Shown here one piece after another: positions 33,881 through 43,178 of a stretch of 55,685 nucleotides of DNA; the stretch's first letter is position 1; each line of letters begins with the position of its first letter. Made by a program: the position numbers and the translations under genes. This DNA comes from Acidobacteriota bacterium (GTDB taxonomy: Bacteria; Acidobacteriota; Vicinamibacteria; Vicinamibacterales; UBA2999). The stretch lies in the NCBI GenBank assembly GCA_022842985.1, contig JALHON010000002.1, forward strand, positions 1-55,685. The letters run 5' to 3'. The notes under the pieces were generated by a model that searched no databases, was not told the DNA's origin, and worked only from the letters and a program-made list of their open reading frames with translations.

Positions 33881-35475
33881 GACAACTGGTGATGACGGCG
33901 GCAGTGGTGTCGGCGCTCTCGGGCGCGGTGCTGAGCGGCCAGGTGCCGTATCAGCGGCTCGTGGACGCGGCGAAGACGCCGGGCGACTGGCTCACCTACA
34001 ACGGCGGCTATTTCGGGCATCGTCACTCGACGCTCGCGCAGATCACGGCGGCGAACGTGAGCGGGCTCGTGCCGGCGTGGATCTACCAGGTGCAGGGCAA
34101 CGGCCAGATGGAGACGTCGGCGATCGTGGCCGACGGCATCATGTACGTGACCGAGCCGCCCACCACCGTCACGGCGCTCGACCCGAAGAACGGCCGCCCG
34201 ATCTGGAGCTACGTGCGGCCGATGCCGGCCAACCTGCGCCTCATCGGCTTTCCGGCCACCAACCGCGGCGTTGCCATTCTCGACGACAAGGTGTTCGTTG
34301 GGTCGCTCGATGGCGCGCTCATCGCGCTCGACGCGCAGACCGGCGCCGTGCGCTGGGAAACGAAGGTGGCCGACAACGGCACCGGGCACTCGGTCACGAT
34401 GGCGCCGCTCGCGGTGAAGGACAAAGTGATCGTCGGCATCAGCGGCGGCGAAGCCGGCATCCGCGGTTTCGTCGATGCCTACGACGCGAAAACGGGAAAG
34501 CTCGCCTGGCGCACATACACGGTGCCGGCGGCGGGCGAGCCGGGGGTCGAGACCTGGGCCGGCGACAGCTGGAAACACGGCGCGGGCGCGACCTGGCTCA
34601 CCGGCTCCTACGACCCGGCGCTCAACCTGCTCTACTGGGGCACCGGCAATCCCGGGCCCGACTGGAACGGCGACGTCCGCAAGGGCGACAACCTCTACAC
34701 CTCGTCGGTGCTCGCGCTCGATGCCGACACCGGGAAGATGAAGTGGTACTTCCAGTACACCCCGCACGACGTGCACGACTGGGACGCGAACCAGATCCAG
34801 GTGCTCGCCGATCTGACGGTGGCGGGGAAGCTGCGCAAGGCGCTCATCACCGCCAACCGCAACGCCTTCTACTACGTGCTCGATCGCGTGACCGGCGAGT
34901 TCCTCCACGCGGCCCCGTATGCCAAGCAGACGTGGGCGCGCGGCATCGATGCGAAGGGGCGGCCGCGTGTCATCGAAGGCACCGACCCGACGCCCGAGGG
35001 CAATCTGGTCTATCCGAGCCTGCAGGGCTCGACGAACTGGCCCAGCCCGTCGTACAGCCCGCAGACCGGCCTCTTCTACGTGCCGGTGCGCGAGATGGGG
35101 TCGTACTACTACAAGACCGACGTCGAGTACGAAGAAGGCCAGCCGTTCACCGGCGGCGGCGAACGCCGGCTGGCCGATGAGGCCTGGGGCGCCGTGCGCG
35201 CGCTCGACGCCGTGACCGGCAAGCAGGTGTGGGACTTCCGCCTGCCGTCGCCGTCATGGTCGGGCGTGCTGTCAACCGCCGGCGGTCTCGTGTTCTCCGG
35301 CTCGAACGAAGGCAACTTCTACGCCCTCGACGCGAAGAGCGGCACGCCGTTGTGGCAATTCCAGGTGGGGGGCATGGTGCGCTCGAACCCCACCACGTTC
35401 CTCGTGGATGGCCGCCAGCACGTGTCGGTAGCGGCCGGCCGCGCCGTATTCGTCTTCGCGCTGCCTGTGAAGTAA
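33877..35475 (+). CDS. PQQ-dependent dehydrogenase, methanol/ethanol-type family
   Basis: The product is 532 residues, with a signal peptide ending near VLSGQ, so it is periplasmic. W-L-T-Y-N-G-G-Y opens the eight-bladed propeller. Tryptophan-docking-like motifs recur (ALDAQTGAVRWETKV, ALDADTGKMKWYF, ALDAVTGKQVWDF, ALDAKSGTPLWQF). An active-site segment around YTPHDVHDWDANQ supplies Asp residues. At 532 residues it is slightly shorter than methanol dehydrogenases and has no fused cytochrome; the separate dihaem cytochrome just upstream replaces it. Alcohols or sugars are possible substrates. No PQQ biosynthesis gene lies in the window. Confidence 0.9.
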   Translation: MRQLVMTAAVVSALSGAVLSGQVPYQRLVDAAKTPGDWLTYNGGYFGHRHSTLAQITAANVSGLVPAWIYQVQGNGQMETSAIVADGIMYVTEPPTTVTALDPKNGRPIWSYVRPMPANLRLIGFPATNRGVAILDDKVFVGSLDGALIALDAQTGAVRWETKVADNGTGHSVTMAPLAVKDKVIVGISGGEAGIRGFVDAYDAKTGKLAWRTYTVPAAGEPGVETWAGDSWKHGAGATWLTGSYDPALNLLYWGTGNPGPDWNGDVRKGDNLYTSSVLALDADTGKMKWYFQYTPHDVHDWDANQIQVLADLTVAGKLRKALITANRNAFYYVLDRVTGEFLHAAPYAKQTWARGIDAKGRPRVIEGTDPTPEGNLVYPSLQGSTNWPSPSYSPQTGLFYVPVREMGSYYYKTDVEYEEGQPFTGGGERRLADEAWGAVRALDAVTGKQVWDFRLPSPSWSGVLSTAGGLVFSGSNEGNFYALDAKSGTPLWQFQVGGMVRSNPTTFLVDGRQHVSVAAGRAVFVFALPVK

Positions 35476-35518
35476 GGGTCATGGTATCGGCCCGGCCCGC
35501 CCGCCGCCTGCCCGCCGC

Positions 35519-35548
35519 TTGACTTACATACATACCGGAGGTATGTAT
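35519..35548 (+). promoter_or_regulatory. Sigma70-type promoter overlapped by a TetR-type operator
   Basis: TTGACT (35519-35524) and TATGTA (35542-35547) form -35 and -10 boxes with 17 nt between. ATACATACC (35528-35536) and GGTATGTAT (35540-35548) are perfect 9-bp inverted arms around GGA, so a bound dimer would cover the spacer and the -10. The half-site resembles known TetR/AcrR-family operators. The TetR-family gene at 36186 is the likely ligand-controlled repressor. Confidence 0.8.
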
Positions 35549-35569
35549 TGAGCGAGGCGGAGGTGACGC

Positions 35570-35986
35570 ATGGCCCTGACCGGCTTCTTTCCGATCCTGC
35601 TGGCGACGCACGTGCAGGAAGCACGCGGCTTCTACGAACGGCACTTTGGCCTGGTGCCGCGATTCGAGTCCGACTGGTATGTGCACCTCGGACACCCGAC
35701 CCTGGCGTTCGAACTCGCGATCATGACGACGCGGCACGACTCGCTGCCGGCCGCGGCGCAGACGCCTGCGGCCGGTGTGCTGCTGAGCTTCGAGGTGACG
35801 GACGCGTCGGCGGAGTACGTCCGGCTCTCGGGGCAGGGCGTCGACGTCGTGCATGGACTCCGCGACGAAGCATGGGGGCAACGGCACTTCATGCTGCGGG
35901 GGCCCGATGGCGTCTTCGTCGACGTCGTCGAGCCCATCGCGCCGGCCGGCGACTACGCCGCCGCCTATACGGGGGCCACGCCATGA
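35570..35986 (+). CDS. VOC-family (glyoxalase-like) protein, first gene of a TetR-controlled operon
   Basis: The 138-residue product starts at ATG 35570, with GGAGG 5 nt before it. A VOC module: FPILLATHVQEARGFYERHF, DWYVHLGHPTLAFELAIM, and later VVHGLRDEAWGQRHFMLRGPDG with FVDVVEP as the closing strand carrying the conserved acidic residue. Such proteins isomerise or oxygenate small molecules or bind drugs. Its position behind a TetR operator suggests it responds to a toxic or signalling small molecule. The stop overlaps the next ATG (ATGA). Confidence 0.85.
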   Translation: MALTGFFPILLATHVQEARGFYERHFGLVPRFESDWYVHLGHPTLAFELAIMTTRHDSLPAAAQTPAAGVLLSFEVTDASAEYVRLSGQGVDVVHGLRDEAWGQRHFMLRGPDGVFVDVVEPIAPAGDYAAAYTGATP

Positions 35987-36387
35987 CGAGCCTCGCGTCG
36001 CTGCCGAACCTGGGCGGCACTCTCAGTCGAAAGCTCGCCGAGGTGGGCATCCGCAGCCCGGGGGCACTGGCGCGGGTTGGTCCCGCGCGGGCCTATGGAC
36101 GCCTGGTTCGTGCCGCCGGACGCACCTTACCCGTGTGCTACTACCTGTATTCGCTCGAGGGAGCGTTGCGTGGAGTCGACTGGCGATGTCTGAGCGAATA
36201 CGACAAGCAGCAGCTGCGGAGCGCGGCCGGTCTGGCGGCCGCCCGGCCTCGAGGGCTCGTCCGCGCACGAACGAGCAATGGTCCGCCGCCACGATCGAAG
36301 GCCTCACCCGTCTGGCGCGGCGCGACTTCTCTCGAAAGGGTTATGCCGCGACCACGATCGAACGGATCGCGGAACGGGCGAGCCTGA
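35983..36387 (+). CDS. TfoX C-terminal-domain protein
   Basis: This is a 134-residue reading from ATG 35983. Residues 1-85 are a TfoX_C helical domain: LPNLGGTLSRKLAEVGI, S-P-G-A-L-A-R-V-G-x-x-x-A-Y, LYSLEGALRGVDWRCLS and K-Q-Q-L-R-S-A-A. TfoX_C stands alone in many small proteins of unclear role. After about residue 88 the reading (RTSNGPPPRSKASPVWR and on) is low quality and runs out of frame across the TetR gene for about 200 nt. The true end of the domain is therefore earlier than the stop, and the tail may be non-functional. Confidence 0.7.
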   Translation: MTSLASLPNLGGTLSRKLAEVGIRSPGALARVGPARAYGRLVRAAGRTLPVCYYLYSLEGALRGVDWRCLSEYDKQQLRSAAGLAAARPRGLVRARTSNGPPPRSKASPVWRGATSLERVMPRPRSNGSRNGRA

Positions 36388-36851
36388 CCAAAGGCGCGGT
36401 CTACTACCACTTCGGCAGCAAGGAAGGCCTGTTCGAGGCCGTCCTCCGGCAGGTGCAGGGCGACCTGCTGGCAAGCATCGAGGCGCGCGCTGGCCAGCAC
36501 GCCGATCCTCTGGACGCGGTGCGGGCTGGCTGCGAGGTGTTCCTCGAGATGGCCACCAACGATGACCTTCGGCAAATCGTCCTGGCTGACGGCCCGAACG
36601 TGCTCGGCTGGTCGAAGTGGCGCGCAATCGATGCCGAGTACGGCCTCGGCTCGCTGAAGCAGGGCCTGCTGGCCTGTCGCGAGGCAGGCGCCCTTGCGGC
36701 GACCGACGTGGACGTCGACGTTCTTGCCCACTGGCTGTCGGGCGCGATGAACGAAGCGGTCTTCCTCATCGCCGAGTCGCCGAATCGGCCGCGCGCGCTC
36801 GCCCACGCCAAACGGGCGCTCGCCGTCCTGCTGTCGGGTCTCGCCCGCTGA
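36186..36851 (+). CDS. TetR-family transcriptional regulator
   Basis: The product is 221 residues from ATG 36186. A basic, Arg/Ala-rich extension of about 35 residues precedes the TetR helix-turn-helix: TIEGLTRLARRDFSRKGYAA, T-I-E-R-I-A-E-R-A-S and LTKGAVYYHFGSKEGLFEAV. The C-terminal ligand/dimer domain is all-helical (FLIAESPNRPRALAHAKRAL). It should bind the palindrome at 35528-35548 and repress the operon, including itself. The only in-frame start before the HTH overlaps the TfoX_C gene by 202 nt. A non-ATG start nearer 36240 is possible. Confidence 0.85.
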   Translation: MSERIRQAAAAERGRSGGRPASRARPRTNEQWSAATIEGLTRLARRDFSRKGYAATTIERIAERASLTKGAVYYHFGSKEGLFEAVLRQVQGDLLASIEARAGQHADPLDAVRAGCEVFLEMATNDDLRQIVLADGPNVLGWSKWRAIDAEYGLGSLKQGLLACREAGALAATDVDVDVLAHWLSGAMNEAVFLIAESPNRPRALAHAKRALAVLLSGLAR

Positions 36852-36867
36852 TCCGGGCGGCGCGCCC

Positions 36868-37902
36868 TTAGCGTTCTACCGCCGTGGTCGTGAGCGTGAC
36901 GACTTTGCCGCCGCGCCACACCTGCACCGTCACCGTGTCGCCCGGCCGCACGCGATCGAGTGTGGCCGTGAAGGCGCTCACGAACTCCGGCGTGGAGGAC
37001 ACCGGCACGCCGTTCACGTCGAGCAGCACGTCGCCGCCGAGCACGAGGTCGAGTTCGCCGATCCGGGCAGGCAGCGCCCCCTCGCGCAGGCCAAGGCGGT
37101 CGGCGAGCGACCCGTCGGCCACCGACTGCACCAGTAGTGCGGCGGGCTGCGGCAGGTGGAACGCCCGCGCCACCTCGCCCTCGATCATCAACGACTCGAC
37201 GCCGAACCAGCCGCGGCGCTGTTCGAGCATGAGCTTGCGGGCGACGTTTCCGGTCACCGAGAAGCTCGGTCCGGTGGCCGTGCCGTCCTTCGCGAGGACG
37301 TGCGTGACAATGCCCACGACCTCGCCGCGCAGGTTGAAGAGCGGCCCGCCGGAGTTGCCCTCGAAGACGGCCAGGTCCGTCTGGAACACTTCGAGCGCCG
37401 TCGTGTCTTCGTAGACGCTCACCGGCTTGCGCCGGGCGCTGACCCAGCCCACGGCCAGCGAGTGATTCGCGCCGTACGGTGCGCCGATGGTGAAGATCTG
37501 GTCACCGATTTCGAGGGCGTCGGAATCCCCGAAGGCGGCCACGGTGACGCCGGGCGGCACCTGCGCGAGCTGGAGCAGGGCGATGTCGGCGAATGGCGCC
37601 GAGGCGACCACCCGGGCGCTCACCGGCTCGCCAGTCGTGAAGCGCACGCTGATCTCGTCGGCGCCCTGCACCACGTGGGCCGCCGTGAGCACCTTCCCGT
37701 CGGCCGAAATGAGCACGCCCGAGCCGACCCCCTCTTCCACGGCAAGGGGCTCGCCCGCCGCCGATGAGCCCTTGGCGCCGCGTGCTTCGATGAGCACGAC
37801 GGCGGCGTTCACCTGGCGGAACACCTCCCGGAGGGACTGCGCGCCGGCGTCCGGCGCCGCGAGTATTCCAAGGGCCATGACGGCACCTGCCACTCTGGTC
37901 AT
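36868..37902 (-). CDS. HtrA/DegP-like trypsin-fold serine protease with one PDZ domain
   Basis: The product is 344 residues from ATG 37902, with AAGGAGA 5 nt upstream; a longer reading to 37989 lacks this. A signal peptide ends GAQS. The catalytic triad is visible: His in LTAAHVVQG, Asp in ADIALLQL and Ser in EGNSGGPLFN. A PDZ-like domain fills about 230-344 (DVLLDVNGVPVSSTPEFVSA). It should act in periplasmic protein quality control. The usual second PDZ of DegP is absent, as in DegS-type enzymes, but here there is a cleaved signal rather than an anchor. Confidence 0.9.
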   Translation of the reverse strand: MTRVAGAVMALGILAAPDAGAQSLREVFRQVNAAVVLIEARGAKGSSAAGEPLAVEEGVGSGVLISADGKVLTAAHVVQGADEISVRFTTGEPVSARVVASAPFADIALLQLAQVPPGVTVAAFGDSDALEIGDQIFTIGAPYGANHSLAVGWVSARRKPVSVYEDTTALEVFQTDLAVFEGNSGGPLFNLRGEVVGIVTHVLAKDGTATGPSFSVTGNVARKLMLEQRRGWFGVESLMIEGEVARAFHLPQPAALLVQSVADGSLADRLGLREGALPARIGELDLVLGGDVLLDVNGVPVSSTPEFVSAFTATLDRVRPGDTVTVQVWRGGKVVTLTTTAVER

Positions 37903-38025
37903 GGGTGTCTCCTTCGTTGCTTCCTTGATTGGACCACTGCCGGACGGCGCACGATTCGTCCGTACGTGCGGCGGGGCCGGCAGCAGCATACCGCCGGCCC
38001 CGGCAGCGTCGCGGCCGACCGGCCG

Positions 38026-39582
<1,557 letters not shown>

Positions 39583-39607
39583 CGGTCAGCCCCCTTGAAA
39601 CCGGGGC

Positions 39608-39613
39608 AGTCTA
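39608..39613 (-). promoter_or_regulatory. Putative -10 box of the serine hydrolase gene
   Basis: On the minus strand, TAGACT lies 25 nt before ATG 39582, with AAGGGGGCT acting as the RBS between them. Confidence 0.35.
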
Positions 39614-39720
39614 CACGATGTGACTTCCCGCGCGACCCCTGTGTCTCATGCAGTGCTGACGGACATCAGCGTGCCGGGCGTGGGCAATCGCGCCCGTGGA
39701 CCGGCATGGAGGACGGAACC

Positions 39721-40299
39721 GTGAAGAAGCTGCTTGCACTGGTACTGACGGCGGGAGTGACCGTGGCGTGCGCCTCGCAGAAGGCCCCCGCGGAGATGGC
39801 GCTCAAGGGACTCGAGCAGGCCGTGACGGCCGCGAAGCCCGAGATCGAGATGTTTGCCGCCGACGAGATGACCGGCCTCACGGACGCCGTGGCGGCCGCG
39901 AAGACGAAGTTCGAGAGCGGTGACTATGCCGGCGTCGTGGCCGATGTGCAGACCGTGACCGCGAAGCTCTCGACCGCCGCGCAGACCGCCGCCGCCAAGA
40001 AGGCCGCACTCACCACCGAGTGGACGACGTTTGCCGCGCTGCCGGCGATGGTGGGCCAGGTCACGGCGAAGCTGACCGAGCTCACGGCCATGCGCCGCCT
40101 GCCGGCCGGCATGACGAAGACGACCGTGGACGACGCGAAGATGTCGCTCGACAAGGTGAACGCGCTCTGGACCGAGGCGTCCGGCGCGTTCGAGAAGGGG
40201 GATCTCATGGCGGCCGTCACCAAGGCGCGCGACGTGAAGCCGATGGTCGAGACCCTGATGAGCTCGCTTGGCGTGGCCGCCGCCGCGGCTGCCAAGTAA
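39721..40299 (+). CDS. Helical lipoprotein of unknown function
   Basis: The start is taken as GTG 39721, because GGAGG ends 8 nt before it and the product then opens with a perfect lipoprotein signal (VKKLLALVLTAGVTVAC, lipobox T-V-A-C). ATG 39706 would put five residues ahead of it. The 192-residue product is Ala/Lys-rich and almost entirely helical, with heptad-like stretches (TAAQTAAAKKAALTTEW, DAKMSLDKVNALWTEAS), suggesting a coiled coil or helical bundle at the membrane. No family is recognised. Confidence 0.65.
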   Translation: MKKLLALVLTAGVTVACASQKAPAEMALKGLEQAVTAAKPEIEMFAADEMTGLTDAVAAAKTKFESGDYAGVVADVQTVTAKLSTAAQTAAAKKAALTTEWTTFAALPAMVGQVTAKLTELTAMRRLPAGMTKTTVDDAKMSLDKVNALWTEASGAFEKGDLMAAVTKARDVKPMVETLMSSLGVAAAAAAK

Positions 40300-40333
40300 C
40301 GCACACTGGCGCCGCGCTTCGGCGCGGACCAGT

Positions 40334-40374
40334 ACCGGCCGGACGCCTTTCTAGGGGGGAGGGCTCCGGCCGGT
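40334..40374 (+). terminator. Candidate terminator hairpin after the helical lipoprotein gene
   Basis: ACCGGCCGGA (40334-40343) and TCCGGCCGGT (40365-40374) form 10-bp arms with a 21-nt loop that can pair further (GCC/GGC). TTCTATTT follows and is only moderately T-rich. A Rho-independent terminator or processing hairpin is plausible. Confidence 0.5.
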
Positions 40375-40513
40375 TCTATTTGTACGGCGCGTGCCGCCCT
40401 GCCGTGCCGGCCTTGGTCCTTCCAGGCTTGACCCGGCTCCGGCCTCCGGCCTACAACGGACCCTGCGTGGCGCGCCCGGCCGCGGGCCCCGGACAGGACG
40501 AGACCGTCACCTC

Positions 40514-40876
40514 ATGAAGAAGCTGCTCTCGACGTGGTATGCGCTCCTGCTCGTCGCTGCACTCGTGGCGCCGCCCGGTGCCGCCGAGCTCGTGACCGTC
40601 AGGGGCGAGATCGTCGACCTCGGGTGTTCGCTCAGCAAAGGGGCTGCCGGCAAGGGCGAAGACCACGCCGCCTGTGCCATGGTCTGCGCGAAGAACGGCG
40701 ATCCCATGGCCCTGCTCACCGATGACGCGGTCTATGTCATCGAGGGCAGTTATGCCGCCGACAAGAACGCCAAGCTGCTCGACTTCGTGGCGAAGAAGGT
40801 CGAAGCCAAGGGCTCCATCAGCGAACGCGACGGCAAGCTGTATATCAACGTCGCCGCGATGATGGTGCAGAGGTAG
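40514..40876 (+). CDS. Small exported Cys-rich protein of unknown function
   Basis: The product is 120 residues from ATG 40514, beginning with a signal peptide (MKKLLSTWYALLLVAALVAPPGA). The mature part starts with a beta strand (VTVRGEIVDLGC). It carries a Cys/His set, C-S-L then H-A-A-C-A-M-V-C-A-K-N-G-D-P, which could bind a metal or haem. It closes with KGSISERDGKLYINV, an OB-like strand pair. Similar small periplasmic proteins occur next to redox genes, but no function is established. Confidence 0.65.
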   Translation: MKKLLSTWYALLLVAALVAPPGAAELVTVRGEIVDLGCSLSKGAAGKGEDHAACAMVCAKNGDPMALLTDDAVYVIEGSYAADKNAKLLDFVAKKVEAKGSISERDGKLYINVAAMMVQR

Positions 40877-40986
40877 TCGGCGCACGCGCACCGGGCCGTC
40901 TCGGGATAGGATGGCTCCCGCGAGCGCGTTCCCTCCCGTGTCGGACGTCCCTCAGGGGACCGGCATGCCGCGCCCGAGGCTTCGGC

Positions 40987-41475
40987 ATGCACAGACCGCG
41001 CATCGAACGGATTGACCACCTGACCATCGCCGTGCCCAGTCTCGAGGCGGCCCTCGACCTGTGGCGCGACGCCCTTGGCGTGAGTCCGGACATCCGGGAT
41101 TTTCCCGAGCACCAGATTCGCGAGGCCGCGTTTCCGATCGGGGACCTCGAGGTGCGCTTACGCCAGGCCACGGGGCGGGAGCCGCACGACATGGGGCTGC
41201 GACTCATCGGCATCCATGTCACGGGCTTCGACCGGATGGTCGAGGCCTGCTGCACGAAGGGGCTGCAACTGGCCGAGACCGGGCCGGCACATCGCCCGGC
41301 CGGCCGCCGCAGGACGCTCATCGACGCCGACGGGCGAGGACCGGCCCTCGAACTGCTGGAGGCCCATCCGCAGGTCGTGGCCGCACAGCTTCCGCGCCCC
41401 TCCCGACATCCCCGGCGTCAGACGCCATCGCCGCGCGTGCGCGGCGTCGTGCGGCGCCGAGGGAAGACGCGGTGA
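40987..41475 (+). CDS. VOC-family protein, methylmalonyl-CoA-epimerase-like
   Basis: The 162-residue product begins IDHLTIAVPSLEAALDLWRD, the epimerase-type VOC start with its metal-binding His. IGIHVTGFDRMVEACCTKG gives a second candidate His, and ALELLEAHP the Glu ligand. The basic C-terminal tail (HPRRQTPSPRVRGVVRRRG) is unlike epimerases. Its stop overlaps the GTG of the SDR gene (GTGA), so they form a coupled pair. A TAGGAT box at 40907-40912 could be the promoter -10. True epimerase activity is not certain. Confidence 0.75.
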   Translation: MHRPRIERIDHLTIAVPSLEAALDLWRDALGVSPDIRDFPEHQIREAAFPIGDLEVRLRQATGREPHDMGLRLIGIHVTGFDRMVEACCTKGLQLAETGPAHRPAGRRRTLIDADGRGPALELLEAHPQVVAAQLPRPSRHPRRQTPSPRVRGVVRRRGKTR

Positions 41476-42296
41476 GCCGGCCGCTGCGGCTGCACGGGCA
41501 CGCCGCGCTCGTCACCGGTGCATCGCGCGGACTCGGCCTCGGGTTCGTGAAGGCGCTCGCCGCGGCGGGGGCCGAAGTGTGGGCGATTGCCGAGAACGCC
41601 GAGGAACTCGAGCGCGCCTGCGCCACGGTGTCGGGCACGGCGCCGCTGCATCCGCTCGTCGCCGACCTGCGCCGGAAGAGCGATGCGGCGCGGCTCATTG
41701 CCACCGTGCAGCAGTTGCGTCCGGCGCTCTCGGTGCTCGTGAACAACGCCGCCATCCAGCCGCTGAAGTCGCTCTCGGATACCGACGACAGCACGTGGGA
41801 CGCTGCACTGGCCGTGAATCTCACGGCGCCCTTCCTGCTCACGCGCCTGGCCGTGCCGCTCATGCGCGACGTGGGCGGGTCGATCATCAACGTGTCGGCG
41901 GCCGCGGGCATCCAGGGCTTCGCCTGCGAGGCGTCGTACTGCGCGACGAAGTTCGGCCTCGAAGGCTTCACGCGTGCCACCGCCCTCGAACTCGAGCCGC
42001 TCGGCATCGCCGTGAACAGCGTCACGCCGGGCGCGAAGATCAAGCCCACCGGCGTCGAGCAGGTGGTCTTCGACGCGCTGCCCGCCGACGAGCAGGCACA
42101 GTATCGCGACCCGGCCACGTTCGCGCCGGCCATCGAAGTGCTGGCGCTGCTGCGCGGCCGGCCGTCGGGCCTGCGCTTCGACCTCGCGCGCCTCACCGAC
42201 GACGTCGCGCGTCTCGGCTTCGACGGCGCCCGCGCGTCGATTGCGACGCTCGCCGAGTTCCGCGCCAGCGACTTCACCGACACGACCCGCGCGTAG
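41472..42296 (+). CDS. Short-chain dehydrogenase/reductase with C-terminal extension
   Basis: The 274-residue product starts with GTG overlapping the VOC stop. It has TGASRGLGLGF near residue 16, NNAAIQPL, INVSAAAGIQGFACEAS and the catalytic Y-C-A-T-K (Y-x3-K). A 40-residue tail after the usual end (GLRFDLARLTDDVARLGFDG) is extra and may shape the substrate site. It is co-expressed with the VOC protein. The cofactor loop (AIAENAEELERAC) gives no strong NAD/NADP call. Confidence 0.85.
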   Translation: MSRPLRLHGHAALVTGASRGLGLGFVKALAAAGAEVWAIAENAEELERACATVSGTAPLHPLVADLRRKSDAARLIATVQQLRPALSVLVNNAAIQPLKSLSDTDDSTWDAALAVNLTAPFLLTRLAVPLMRDVGGSIINVSAAAGIQGFACEASYCATKFGLEGFTRATALELEPLGIAVNSVTPGAKIKPTGVEQVVFDALPADEQAQYRDPATFAPAIEVLALLRGRPSGLRFDLARLTDDVARLGFDGARASIATLAEFRASDFTDTTRA

Positions 42297-42466
42297 CCGC
42301 GGCCGCGCGCCTGGTGGAACCATTCGCGGCACCTGGTGTCCAACCCGTTACAACCGACGACATTTCGGGCCCGAAACCGTCGTCCTTCGTTCGCGCGTGT
42401 GCGGGCCGTGCTCCGGCGGAGCACGGCATCCGGCCTCGAGGGGCGGCCGCGCGCAGGAGGATGCTC

Positions 42467-43174
42467 ATGGCCCGCGACCTGTTCGGAGACGTCACTCGTC
42501 CGTTCCACGGTGTCGGCGCGCGTTCGCGCCTCACCGTTCCCCTGTCGATTGCCGCGCACACCGCGGCCGTTGTCGCCATCGTGGTCGTGCCGCTGCTCGC
42601 GACCGACGCGCTGCCGGCGCTCCGCGAAGGCATCGCCTACACGAACATCACGCCCGTCGTGCCGCCCGAGCCGCCACGCCCGCGCGTGACGCGGCCGCCC
42701 GAGGCGGCCATGGCGAATCCGGACGCGGCGCCGCTCGTCACGCCCTCGCAGATCACCGTTGAACCGGCCTGGCAACGCGATCCGATCGCGACCGTGGACT
42801 CGGGGGCGGACATCATCACCGGCCTGGAGAGCGGCGCGGACGTGCTCGCGCCGCCACCACCGCCACCGGCGCCTCCTGCCCGGAAAGATCCGGTGCCTGT
42901 GGGCGGGCGCGTGACGGCACCGTCGCGCACACACTATGTGGCGCCGATCTACTCCGCGATCGCGCAGTCGGCGCGGGTGTCAGGCCTCGTCATCATCCAG
43001 GCGACGATCGGCATCGACGGCGCGGTCGTCGATGCGCGCGTGCTGCGGTCGGTGCCGCTGCTCGACGAGGCGGCGCTCACCGCCGTGCGGCAGTGGCGCT
43101 ATACGCCCACGCGGCTCAATGGCGAACCGGTGGCCGTCATCATGACGGTGACCGTCAACTTCGAGCTCCGGTGA
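42467..43174 (+). CDS. Energy transducer TonB
   Basis: The product is 235 residues from ATG 42467. AGGAGG (42455-42460) abuts the alternative ATG 42461 and lies 6 nt from 42467, which decides the start. A single N-terminal anchor helix (LSIAAHTAAVVAIVVVPLLA) is followed by a Pro-rich periplasmic spacer (PPPPPPAPPARKD). The TonB C-terminal domain follows: PIYSAIAQSARVSGLVIIQA, G-V-V-D-A-R-V and the QWRYTPTRLNGEPV signature. It couples the proton-motive force to outer-membrane receptors. exbD follows after 4 nt; no exbB is present. Confidence 0.9.
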   Translation: MARDLFGDVTRPFHGVGARSRLTVPLSIAAHTAAVVAIVVVPLLATDALPALREGIAYTNITPVVPPEPPRPRVTRPPEAAMANPDAAPLVTPSQITVEPAWQRDPIATVDSGADIITGLESGADVLAPPPPPPAPPARKDPVPVGGRVTAPSRTHYVAPIYSAIAQSARVSGLVIIQATIGIDGAVVDARVLRSVPLLDEAALTAVRQWRYTPTRLNGEPVAVIMTVTVNFELR

Positions 43175-43178
43175 CGCC

